Shown in pieces: positions 7,992 to 15,087 of a DNA stretch of 33,169 nucleotides. The DNA is from Streptomyces somaliensis DSM 40738 (GTDB lineage Bacteria > Actinomycetota > Actinomycetes > Streptomycetales > Streptomycetaceae): positions 1 to 33,169 of the forward strand of contig JAAXOU010000023.1 of the NCBI GenBank assembly GCA_012396115.1, read 5' to 3'. The notes under the pieces were generated by a model. That model searched no databases, was not told the DNA's origin, and saw only the letters and a list, made by a program, of their open reading frames with translations. Each line of letters starts with the position of its first letter. The stretch's first letter is position 1. The position numbers and the translations under genes are program-made.

Positions 7992-8095
7992 GCCCCATCC
8001 GGCTCCGGCCGGTCGGGACAGGCGGTCGCTTCGTCTGCCCGGACGACGCGCGACGACGTGTGCGTCCGGGGACGCAGCCGCCGTCGTACGGCGCT

Positions 8096-8758
8096 TCAGC
8101 CGCCGATGCCCGCGGCCCTCCGCAGGCCAGCCGCCGTCGAGAAGTATCCGAAGAGCGCGCCACCGGGCTCCAACGCCGCAGACTCGTCCAGGCCTCCGAG
8201 CCGTACCGGGACGAAGCCCGCGTCGTGTACGAGGCGTTCCGTGATCCGCAGCGCGTCCGCGTCGTCCGCGGCGACGGCCATCCCCCAGAAATGCCGCTGC
8301 CGCGTCCCGCGCGACCACAGGAGCTCGTCCGGGAAGTGGCTGAACGCCCGCGTCACCGAACTGCCCGGCAGCCGCTTCGCCGACCAGCTTCCCTGGGTCA
8401 GGCCCGTGCCCAGCTCGGACACGAACAGGCCGTCCGGCGAGAGCCCGACGGGGCTCGTCGCGTCGATCACGGTCTTCCCGGTCAGACGGTCGGCCACCTG
8501 CTCCAGCAACTCCTCAAGATGCGGACGCGGCACCGAGAGCAGCACCACGTCACTGGCGTCCACCGCGTCCGGGTACGCGGCCGCCCGCGCTCGTTCGCCC
8601 AGCTCCTCGACGAGGGCGGCGAGCCGGTCCGGGGTCCGGGAACCGAAGGTCACGGTGTGACCGGCGGCCAGCCAGTGGCGGCCCAGGGGGCGGCCGATGT
8701 TACCCGCGCCGAGGACGGCGATGCGCAGCGGGGTGGGACCGGCCTTGGATTCGGGCAT
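8096..8758 (-). CDS. F420-reductase-like NAD(P)-binding oxidoreductase
   Basis: Rossmann protein of 220 residues resembling NADPH-dependent F420 reductase (FNO). The dinucleotide motif VLGAGNIGRPLGRHWLAAGH lies at about 15-34. FGSRTPDRL follows with the phosphate-binding Ser-Arg that marks NADPH use, then VVLLSVPRPHLEELL and VIDATSP. True FNO moves hydride between NADPH and F420; many relatives in clusters act directly on substrates. The start ATG 8758 has AAGGAG eight bases upstream. It lies about 100 bases downstream of fabH on the same strand and probably in its transcript. A role in reducing a pathway intermediate, or in supplying F420H2, is inference. Confidence 0.8.
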   Translation of the reverse strand: MPESKAGPTPLRIAVLGAGNIGRPLGRHWLAAGHTVTFGSRTPDRLAALVEELGERARAAAYPDAVDASDVVLLSVPRPHLEELLEQVADRLTGKTVIDATSPVGLSPDGLFVSELGTGLTQGSWSAKRLPGSSVTRAFSHFPDELLWSRGTRQRHFWGMAVAADDADALRITERLVHDAGFVPVRLGGLDESAALEPGGALFGYFSTAAGLRRAAGIGG

Positions 8759-8861
8759 CGTCCAGCTCCTTGGTCTCTGTGATCGGTCACGGCGGGACAG
8801 CCGCCGGACGTGGGTGGCGGCCGCCGGTCTCCCTGTGCCGACGGCCGCCCCGGTAAATCGC

Positions 8862-9872
8862 CTAGCCCGCCACGATCTCCGGCCACACCAGGGCCGTGGA
8901 GCCCCAGGTCAAGCCGCCCCCGAAAGCGCTCATCAGCACTCGGTCGCCGGGCGTCAGCAGGCCCCCGGAGACGGCGTCGCCGAGTGCCAGCGGGATGGAG
9001 GCCGCCGATGTGTTGCCGACGCGGTTGAGGTTGACGACTGTTCGATCGCGGGCCATGCCGAGCTGGTCGGCGACGGCGTGCAGGATGCGGATGTTCGCCT
9101 GGTGGCCGACGAACCAGTCCACCGACTCCGGGGCCCAACCGGCGCGATCGAGTATGGCCTGGGACGAGGCCGCCATGCGGGTCACGGCGTGTCGGAAGAC
9201 CGGCTTGCCGTCCATGTGGAAGTACGTCTCGGCAGGGCGGGCGCCGGACGCGGCCACCGCGCCGACCGGCTGCCGTGAGCCGCCGGCCGGGACGATGATG
9301 AGGTCCTTGAGCGAGCCGTCGCTCCCCAGGTCGTGTCCGAGCAGCGCGCCGGGCTCGGACGGCTCGCCGGCCCGCAGCACCACGGCCCCGGCGCCGTCAC
9401 CGAAGATCACCGAGGTGGTGCGGTCCTCGGGGTTGAGGATCGTGGAGTAGGTCTCCGCCCCGATGACCAGCACGCACTCGGCGATCCCGGCGGCGATGGC
9501 GCCCGCCGCGGACGCCATCGCGTAGACGAATCCGCTGCACACGGCGGCGACGTCGTACGCGGCGACCGAGTTCAGGCCCAGCCGGTGGGCGACATCGGGA
9601 GCGGTCGCCGGGCAGGGGTGATCCGGCGTGGTCGTGGCGACGACGACCAGATCGACGTCGCCGGAGCCCGCCGACTTCAGCGCCCGCCCGCCCGCCTCGA
9701 CGGCCAGGTCACCGGTGGCGGTGCCGGGTTGGGCCCAGTGGCGCTGGGCGATGCCCGTGCGCGAGCGGATCCACTCGTCGGAGGTGTCCATGGTCCGGGA
9801 GAGATCGTCGTTCGTGACGACGCGGGGCGGCACGTACGTTCCGAGTCCGGCGAGGACCGCAGCCCTGCTCAT
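8862..9872 (-). CDS. Beta-ketoacyl-ACP synthase III
   Basis: FabH/KAS III of 336 residues, which condenses an acyl-CoA with malonyl-ACP. The thiolase-fold triad is intact: Cys112 in AAVCSGF, His257 in GHQANIR, and Asn287 in GNTSAASIP. The C-terminal GGGLTWGSTALVW is canonical. ATG 9872 has AAGGAGG eight bases upstream, and that Shine-Dalgarno lies inside a possible 22-residue leader frame whose stop overlaps this start (ATGA). Lying outside the fatty-acid fabD-fabH-acpP-fabF operon, with a cluster operator upstream, it is probably a pathway-specific starter enzyme. It would work with the ACP at 12929. Acyl specificity cannot be read from sequence alone. Confidence 0.92.
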   Translation of the reverse strand: MSRAAVLAGLGTYVPPRVVTNDDLSRTMDTSDEWIRSRTGIAQRHWAQPGTATGDLAVEAGGRALKSAGSGDVDLVVVATTTPDHPCPATAPDVAHRLGLNSVAAYDVAAVCSGFVYAMASAAGAIAAGIAECVLVIGAETYSTILNPEDRTTSVIFGDGAGAVVLRAGEPSEPGALLGHDLGSDGSLKDLIIVPAGGSRQPVGAVAASGARPAETYFHMDGKPVFRHAVTRMAASSQAILDRAGWAPESVDWFVGHQANIRILHAVADQLGMARDRTVVNLNRVGNTSAASIPLALGDAVSGGLLTPGDRVLMSAFGGGLTWGSTALVWPEIVAG

Positions 9873-9937
9873 ACCGCCGCCTCCTTCATCAGAAGTCCTT
9901 CCCACACGAGGAGTCCGTGGGACAGCGCGAATGCCAA
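9869..9937 (-). CDS. Possible 22-residue leader peptide of fabH
   Basis: The frame starts at TTG 9937 with GGGAGG six bases upstream. Its stop codon overlaps the fabH ATG as ATGA, so fabH would be translationally coupled to it. The peptide begins MAFALSHGLLVWEGLL and contains the fabH ribosome-binding site in its last codons. The TTG start and small size make this tentative. Confidence 0.3.
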   Translation of the reverse strand: MAFALSHGLLVWEGLLMKEAAV

Positions 9938-10154
9938 GAGGGGCCTCCCTGATTGCCGGTGCCGGACGTCGGTGCCGGGCCCGTCGGAAGGTGCCGCCCC
10001 TCCGGCCGGGAGACGGGGGAGGGATGACACACGTGGCCGGGTGCGTGGGGACGGCGCTGATGCGGCCCCGTCGCGAGGACGCACCAAGGCGTACGACGAT
10101 TGTCGGACGGCCGGACACCGACTGCCAGACCGTGCCGGCGCTGTGACTGGCCCC

Positions 10155-10175
10155 GGTGGTGGCGGGAACACCACC
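10155..10175 (-). promoter_or_regulatory. Cluster operator site B (fabH)
   Basis: A perfect 7-bp inverted repeat, GGTGGTG-N7-CACCACC, sits in the 300-base stretch between the XRE gene's 3' end and fabH, about 280 bases before the fabH start. Spacer length matches site A; arms match site C. The downstream CACTTC box seen at the other three sites is absent. The rest of this intergenic stretch (9938-10239) shows no gene. Confidence 0.55.
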
Positions 10176-10239
10176 TTCCCGGGCCTGAGCGAACCCGCTC
10201 CGGGAAATCCGAGGAAAACGGAGGAAAGACGGGAAAACG

Positions 10240-11067
10240 CTACTGCCGGACCGGCTGCGGGCCGGTGACCCCCAGCGGCAGGTACATCAGGAGCCGGAGG
10301 GAGGAGGCTTCGTCGAGATCCATCGTGTACAGCGCGAAGGGGACGGGACCCTTGTCGGGATGGTCCAGCTCGACGGTCGTGGGCACGAACTCCTCGACCT
10401 CGTGCCGGCCCCACAACTCGGCGAACCACGCGCTGTCGGCAGACAACCGGTCGGCCATCTGCTCGTGTCTCGGATCGTCGGCGAGGTAGGACGTCTGGAG
10501 GCGGAAGCGGGCGATCATCCGGCGGGCCACCTGGGGCAGATCGACGTACTGGCGTCCGTGGGATCCCGTGAACAGACCGACCAGGAAGTTCTCGTTGCCG
10601 TCCTGACCCAGGCGAAGCACCCTGACGGCCTGTTCGTTGGCCGCGAGGACGTCCCAGTACCGGTCGATGACGCACGCCGGCCCCGATGTCCGGGTGTCGA
10701 CCACCCGCTGCAGGACCTCGGCTTCCGGCGGGTCCGCACGCGGCGTCGGCAGCGGGGGGTTGGCGTCGGCGAGCCGGTACAGATGGACGCGCTCGCGCTC
10801 GGTGAGGCGTAACGCGCGGCTGATCGCGTCCAGGATCCCGTCCGAGACGTTGATGGGACGGCCCTGCTCCAGCCACGCGTACCAGGATGCGCTCACCCCG
10901 GCGAGGACCGCGACCTCCTCCCGGCGCAGACCCACCCGGGTGCGACCGCCGGCCGACCCCATTCCGACATCGGCGGGTGAGAGCGCGGCGCGGCGGCTGC
11001 GCAGGAAGTTCGTCAGCTCATTGCGTCGCTTCTTCTTGCTTCCGGCCCTGGAGATAACGGTATCCAT
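10240..11067 (-). CDS. XRE regulator with MmyB-like ligand domain
   Basis: Regulator of 275 residues. The Cro/C1 helix-turn-helix spans about residues 16-90 (FLRSRRAALSP, then GLRREEVAVLAGVSASWYAWLEQG). The rest is an MmyB-like sensor domain of the PAS-related fold that in this family can hold a lipid-like ligand. The family is named for MmyB, the methylenomycin activator. Leu86 is encoded by TTA (10810-10812), so translation should depend on the bldA leucyl-tRNA and hence on development. The start ATG 11067 lacks a clear Shine-Dalgarno. It is paired with a second regulator of the same family at 11831; one or both may bind the GGTGGTG palindromes. Whether each activates or represses is unknown. 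Confidence 0.88.
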   Translation of the reverse strand: MDTVISRAGSKKKRRNELTNFLRSRRAALSPADVGMGSAGGRTRVGLRREEVAVLAGVSASWYAWLEQGRPINVSDGILDAISRALRLTERERVHLYRLADANPPLPTPRADPPEAEVLQRVVDTRTSGPACVIDRYWDVLAANEQAVRVLRLGQDGNENFLVGLFTGSHGRQYVDLPQVARRMIARFRLQTSYLADDPRHEQMADRLSADSAWFAELWGRHEVEEFVPTTVELDHPDKGPVPFALYTMDLDEASSLRLLMYLPLGVTGPQPVRQ

Positions 11068-11201
11068 ACCAACGCAATGTAGACCGGGCGATCACGCAGT
11101 GTCAGCGGCGAGAATCACACTCCAGAAGGTTTACCGGAAAGGTGTACGGGCAGCGGCCCCGTCGAAGAACGGTGGTCGACCAGTATGCGAACGGACTGGG
11201 T

Positions 11202-11550
11202 TCAGTGCGTGACCGCCGGGTGACCGGCACCCGCCGCCCTCAGGGACCGCCTCAACTCCCCGGAGGGCAGCTTCTTGTGTTCCTTGTGGAGGAAGTGGCC
11301 GCCGGGCATGACGCGTAGCGAGAAGGACCCCGCCGCACGGCGGCTCCAGGCTGCCGGGTGAGCGGGGGAACCAGCGGGTCGTCACTGCCGTGGAGCACGT
11401 GGACCGGACAAGGGAGCGGCCGGTGTCCCTCTGACGGGTACCGGTAGGCGGCGCTGACCAGCAGGTCCGGACGGAGCCGGTCCACCACGGCCCGCATCCG
11501 CCGGGGGTTCTCCTGCAACAACCTGCCGGCTCCGCCGCGCGCCGCGACAC
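11202..11550 (-). pseudogene. Truncated, frameshifted type II thioesterase
   Basis: Two frames on the minus strand match the C-terminal half of a type II (editing) thioesterase. The upstream frame has RLLQENPRRMRAVVDRLRPD and CPVHVLHGSDDPLVP, including the catalytic-Asp region. After a one-base shift near 11330, the second frame reads FSLRVMPGGHFLHKEHKKLP with the catalytic His, ending at TGA 11202. The N-terminal half with the GHSMG nucleophile elbow is missing, as is any start codon, so this cannot be a working enzyme. It suggests the cluster, or an ancestor, once used carrier-protein chemistry needing editing. Confidence 0.7.
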
Positions 11551-11830
11551 GCTGGGCCATACCCGCGGTCGCCCCGCCCGCCGTGTCCTCCGTGACGTAC
11601 CGCGTCGTGTGGGCCATGGCCACCAGTCTCCCGCCGGCGCCGGGAGGGAGGGAGTGCGTGTCCAACCGGGTGGCGCCACCACCAGTGGTCCCGGTACCGG
11701 GCCCACCGCCGCCACACCGGACAGCGGTTGCCGAAAATCGCCGTCGAATTTGAGCAAGCCCTTCCATTCACTGGAAACCTATAGTGAGATCCATGCTGGG
11801 CTGCACGGAATCAAGACGAGAGGCCGATAC

Positions 11831-12691
11831 ATGCAGGCAACTGCACCTCCCGAAGTATCCGGACTTTTACGACGAGCGAAGCTGCAGCATTTCCTACGGA
11901 CATGCCGGGGGAGATTATCACCCGAAGAAGTCGGCCTGGTGAACGGCGAGCGGCGGCGCACCCCCGGACTGCGCCGGGAGGAGGTCGCGGCGCTCGCCGG
12001 TGTCGGGGTGTCCTGGTACACCTGGCTGGAACAGGGCCGGGACATCAACGTGTCCGAGGGAATTGTGCACGCCATCAGCAACGCCCTGCGGTTGGATGGC
12101 TGTGAGCGCCGGTACTTCTTCCGGTTGGCCGGACTCAACCCGCCTCGGCGCACGGACGGGGAGCGCCGGGACGGCGTGTTCCCGCACATGCGTGCGCTCG
12201 TCGAGGGCTGGTCCTCCAGTCCGGCCTACCTCACCGATCGGTACGGGCGCATCGAACTGGCCAACGAGTCCGCCCGCTCGCTGTTCCGTCTCAACGCGAG
12301 CGGGGACAACTGCCTGGAGAAGTTCTTCACCGACGCGGACACCCGGGCGAAGTATCCCGACACCGAGAGAGTGGCTCGGGGTCTGGTCGCTAACTTCCGG
12401 GCGCAGTCGGCCCGGTTCCCGGACGATCCGGAATTCGGCAGGATTGCGGAACGGCTGCGCCGGACGAGTCCGAAGTTCGCCGAGTTGTGGGACCGGCACG
12501 AGGTCGACGACCCGTATCAGAACGTGCGCAAATTCGCCCACCCGCGCACCGGGGTGATGGTCTTCGACCGAGTGCTGATGCGAATGCCGGAGTACTCCGA
12601 GTCGGTACTGACCGTTTACATAGCCCAGCCCGGCGCCGCTGCGGCCATAAGGGCGCGGGCGTTCACGGGCGTTCACTCCGGGGCCGCCTGA
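11831..12691 (+). CDS. Second XRE regulator with MmyB-like domain
   Basis: Regulator of 286 residues, paralogous to the protein at 10240. The HTH lies at about residues 19-95 (FLRTCRGRLSPEEVGLVNGE, then GLRREEVAALAGVGVSWYTWLEQG), followed by the MmyB-like ligand-binding domain through about 270. ATG 11831 has GAGAGG seven bases upstream. Two leucines close to the start, Leu13 (11867-11869) and Leu29 (11915-11917), are TTA codons. TTA codons this early are characteristic of bldA-controlled pathway switches. Upstream, TCACT-N10-AGTGA (11768-11787) and TTCCA-N5-TGGAA (11762-11776) are possible autoregulatory operators. Transcribed toward the ACP operon, it is the best candidate for pathway activator. 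Confidence 0.9.
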   Translation: MQATAPPEVSGLLRRAKLQHFLRTCRGRLSPEEVGLVNGERRRTPGLRREEVAALAGVGVSWYTWLEQGRDINVSEGIVHAISNALRLDGCERRYFFRLAGLNPPRRTDGERRDGVFPHMRALVEGWSSSPAYLTDRYGRIELANESARSLFRLNASGDNCLEKFFTDADTRAKYPDTERVARGLVANFRAQSARFPDDPEFGRIAERLRRTSPKFAELWDRHEVDDPYQNVRKFAHPRTGVMVFDRVLMRMPEYSESVLTVYIAQPGAAAAIRARAFTGVHSGAA

Positions 12692-12790
12692 GCCATACCC
12701 TGGTGGGACGGCGGGCGCCGGTACGGGACACCGGCGCATCGCCCCGGCGAGCGCCCCGTGAGACGGACCGGGCCGCGGCCGGTTTCCCGG

Positions 12791-12834
12791 ATGGTGGTGT
12801 TGCCACCACCATCATGAGGAGACACTTCCTCCAC
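12791..12834 (+). promoter_or_regulatory. Cluster operator site C and CACTTC box (ACP)
   Basis: A perfect 9-bp palindrome, ATGGTGGTG-N4-CACCACCAT (12791-12812), is followed by an AGGAGACACTTCCTCC box. The same palindrome-plus-box layout occurs at 28542-28582 and, on the other strand, at 6596. It lies about 117 bases before the ACP start and probably controls the main rightward operon. The box itself has dyad symmetry (AGGA-N6-TCCT). Confidence 0.6.
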
Positions 12835-12936
12835 CCGGGAGCAGATCCCAGGATTGCATCCGTGGGACGCGATGGACTCAAGTCCCCGAATTCGAGGTCG
12901 GCGTTCCCAACGACTCGCGGAGGAAGATATGGGTAA
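12814..12936 (+). CDS. Possible 40-residue conserved leader peptide
   Basis: The frame starts at ATG 12814, immediately after operator C, without a ribosome-binding site, and ends eight bases inside the ACP gene. The peptide begins MRRHFLHPGADPRI. A frame after operator D (28559) begins MIRRHFLHQRRAPKM. The two keep matching without gaps at Pro, Arg/Lys, Leu-Lys and Asn-Ser further on, partly through different synonymous codons. If transcription starts at the ATG, it would be a leaderless leader peptide coupled to the ACP gene. It may instead be only conserved promoter DNA. Confidence 0.35.
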   Translation: MRRHFLHPGADPRIASVGRDGLKSPNSRSAFPTTRGGRYG

Positions 12937-13171
12937 TTCGATCGCCGGTCGCATCGTCGTGGTCCTGACAGAACTGAACGTGCGGACGGCAGAGGTCACG
13001 CCGGACACGACTTTCGAGGCCATGGAGATCGACTCGCTCCTGCTGGAGGAACTCGCCCTGCGTCTCCAGAAATCCTTCGGCATCGAGATCGAGACGGGCG
13101 AACTCGTGCCCGAGCAGACCGTCGCCGAGGCGGCCGCAGTACTCGCGGCCAAGGGTGCCGCCGTAGCCTGA
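12929..13171 (+). CDS. Acyl carrier protein
   Basis: Stand-alone ACP of 80 residues, acidic and four-helical. The phosphopantetheine attachment serine is Ser36 in EAMEIDSLLLEEL, an intact DSL motif. The C-terminal part QTVAEAAAVLAAKG forms the last helix. ATG 12929 has GGAGGA upstream. It would carry acyl or beta-ketoacyl chains made with the KAS III at 8862. It is the first unmistakable gene of the rightward block and sits behind operator C. A single free-standing ACP with KAS III and no modular synthase points to a short-chain product. Confidence 0.92.
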   Translation: MGNSIAGRIVVVLTELNVRTAEVTPDTTFEAMEIDSLLLEELALRLQKSFGIEIETGELVPEQTVAEAAAVLAAKGAAVA

Positions 13172-13307
13172 CGCGCTCCGGGGATCCAGCCCGGGCACCG
13201 TCCCAGCCATGCGTTCTCGACATTCTTCGTGGCGATCCGTGTGCTGACATCTCAACCGGTCGTGACGCCACACGCATTTTACTCGAAATTGATCGAGAGG
13301 GATGAAA

Positions 13308-13928
13308 ATGTCCGCCACTCTGCTCATTCTCAACGAGGTTGGCGTCGCTCCCGGCAGGGCGCACGAGGTTCTGGCCCGCTGGGGCGAACTGAACGAGAAG
13401 GAGCCGCTGGCCGGCCGCACCCTGTTCCGCAGTGCGGACGGCGACAACGTTCTCGAGATCACGCCCGTCGAGGACTACGCCGAACTGGATGCGCTGTCGG
13501 CGGGCTGGCGGAGGCTGTGGGACGCCGTCTCGGCGGACCTTGTCAGCGACTTCCGGCGCCAGCTCCTGGAGTTCGTCGAGGCGCCCAAGGACACCGCCGA
13601 CCCGCTGCCCCTGACGCAGTACGTCCAACTGCGGTACATCGAGGTCAAGCCGAAGGAGTACGCGGCCTACCGCGAGTGGCGCGAGAACACCATCTTCGAC
13701 GTCGTTCGCCGTGCCGAGCCGGTCACCACGTTCCTGGCGTACCACACGCTGCTCAGCACCCAGCCCGGCGTGATGTTCGTGACGGGTTTCGACTGCGAGC
13801 CGGAGGAGTACCAGAAGGTCTTCGCTTCGGCCGAGTACCAGGACATCGTCCAGCAGGCCGGCGACCGTTTCATCGTCGGCGGCGAGAGCGGTCTGTACAC
13901 CCGTGTCTACCGGCGTGCCGATGCCTGA
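13308..13928 (+). CDS. Unrecognised protein, possible double ferredoxin-like fold
   Basis: A 206-residue soluble protein whose family I do not recognise. It seems to have two related halves. The first begins LLILNEVGVAPGRAHEVLARWGE, the second YVQLRYIEVKPKEYAAYREW. Each has strand-helix character reminiscent of ABM-type dimeric alpha-beta barrels, which include small monooxygenases and cyclases. There is no signal peptide or membrane segment. ATG 13308 has GAGAGGG at suitable spacing; the ATG at 13302 sits too close to it. The gene overlaps the next one by 8 bases, so the two are probably translated together. The 136 bases upstream contain a small CTCGA-N6-TCGAG dyad (13282-13297) but no clear promoter. 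Confidence 0.85.
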   Translation: MSATLLILNEVGVAPGRAHEVLARWGELNEKEPLAGRTLFRSADGDNVLEITPVEDYAELDALSAGWRRLWDAVSADLVSDFRRQLLEFVEAPKDTADPLPLTQYVQLRYIEVKPKEYAAYREWRENTIFDVVRRAEPVTTFLAYHTLLSTQPGVMFVTGFDCEPEEYQKVFASAEYQDIVQQAGDRFIVGGESGLYTRVYRRADA

Positions 13929-14814
13929 GACCGCCGCGGCCCCCTGGACCGCGACCCCGGGCGTCACAGAGACGCACGAGCTCAGCCTCACCACCCAGGG
14001 CCCGCTCTACCCGCCGAGCGAGGTCATGGACGCCGACGGCAACTTCGTGGTGGTCGGGATGGTCAACCGGACCACCCGGGACGGTGCGACCCGGCCGGAG
14101 TGGGGCGCGGCTGTCGTCTCCCCGGACAGTCCGCTGCCCGAGTTCGGCACGCTCGCCCCGTACACCGTGGTACGGGAGCTGGACCCCGAACCCGACGGGG
14201 CCGACAAGGACATCGTCCTGTACACGCTTCCGCTGCCCTTGCCGTGCAACAACTACCCCATGGTGTTCGCACCGGAGCAGTCGCCGGAGGCCGGCCGGGT
14301 CAAGCGGCCCAGCCACGCCTTCCACGAGGTGCCCATCCCGGACCTGCGCCCCGAGGACGGGCCGAAGGTCACCGCCCCGGTGACCTTCGGCGCCTGGATG
14401 AGGGCGAGCGGCACCCTGGAGGTCGGGGTCACCTCCAACGGCCACTGCGGGACGTTCGACTTCGAGTTCTCCCGGCTCGTCCCCGACAGCGTCTACACCG
14501 TGATGTCGCTTCGCGCCCGCGACCTGGACCCCGCCGGGCCGACCCGGCCGGGTCCGCTCGGAGTGCCGAACGTCTTCGTCACCGACGCCGACGGGAACGG
14601 CCGCTACCACGCGACCCTGCCCAACCCGTTCCCGGACCCCGGACTGCCCGGGGCCAACCGGATCATCAACGTGGTCGTGCTGTGGATGAGCTACCAGCGC
14701 AGCTACGGCGGCGCCATCGGCGAGTTCGGCCTCGGCGGCGACGTCCACGCCCACCTCAAGCTGCGCGGTGCGTCCTTCCAGGACCTGCGGACCACCGCCG
14801 CTCCGCAGTCCTGA
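13921..14814 (+). CDS. Unrecognised pathway protein
   Basis: A 297-residue soluble protein with no signal peptide and no family I can name. It is rich in Pro, Asp, Gly and Thr. Its predicted character is mostly beta, with segments such as TLEVGVTSNGHCGTFDFEF and VYTVMSLRARDLDP, and a well-formed C-terminal domain ending YGGAIGEFGLGGDVHAHLKL. The His-x-His near the end could bind a metal, which is speculation. Start choice: ATG 13921 overlaps the preceding stop. GTG 13915 and GTG 13903 are in-frame alternatives, none with a good ribosome-binding site, which favours coupling to the upstream gene. The tautomerase gene follows by 42 bases. Confidence 0.82.
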   Translation: MPETAAAPWTATPGVTETHELSLTTQGPLYPPSEVMDADGNFVVVGMVNRTTRDGATRPEWGAAVVSPDSPLPEFGTLAPYTVVRELDPEPDGADKDIVLYTLPLPLPCNNYPMVFAPEQSPEAGRVKRPSHAFHEVPIPDLRPEDGPKVTAPVTFGAWMRASGTLEVGVTSNGHCGTFDFEFSRLVPDSVYTVMSLRARDLDPAGPTRPGPLGVPNVFVTDADGNGRYHATLPNPFPDPGLPGANRIINVVVLWMSYQRSYGGAIGEFGLGGDVHAHLKLRGASFQDLRTTAAPQS

Positions 14815-14856
14815 TCCCACCGCGCACCCACCGGCATCCAGCACAGGAGAAGCCCC

Positions 14857-15075
14857 ATGCCTATCATCTCCGTCACCACCTGGGACGGTCAGGACGACGC
14901 CCAGGCGCAGCAACTCATGGAGGAGCTGACCCGAACCGTCCGGCGTGTCACGGGAGCCCCCCTGGACAAGATCACCGTATACATCCAGGAGGTGCCGCGC
15001 AGCCGTTGGGCGGAGGGCGGCGCCCTGGGCAGCGACCCCGGGTTTCCGGAACTGAGCCGCCGGCTCTCCGAGTGA
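14857..15075 (+). CDS. 4-oxalocrotonate tautomerase-like enzyme
   Basis: A 72-residue tautomerase-superfamily protein. After Met removal, Pro1 of PIISVTTWDG would be the general base for keto-enol or 1,3-proton shifts. The family signature KITVYIQEVPRSRWAEGG, with the active-site Arg and Trp region, is present. Enzymes of this size act as hexamers. ATG 14857 has CAGGAG at good spacing. Within an operon that makes beta-keto thioesters, a role moving a double bond or enolising an intermediate is plausible but inferred. Confidence 0.9.
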   Translation: MPIISVTTWDGQDDAQAQQLMEELTRTVRRVTGAPLDKITVYIQEVPRSRWAEGGALGSDPGFPELSRRLSE

Positions 15076-15087
15076 GGGGCGTTCGCC

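Noticed and set aside
9869..10876. 335-codon minus-strand frame overlapping the XRE gene
   Set aside because: Shadow of the regulator; only its last 22 codons, with their own start, were kept as a possible leader.
11676..11694. CCACCACCAGTGGT motif as another cluster operator
   Set aside because: Half-sites are in the opposite order (ACCAC-N2-GTGGT) and it lacks the downstream box.
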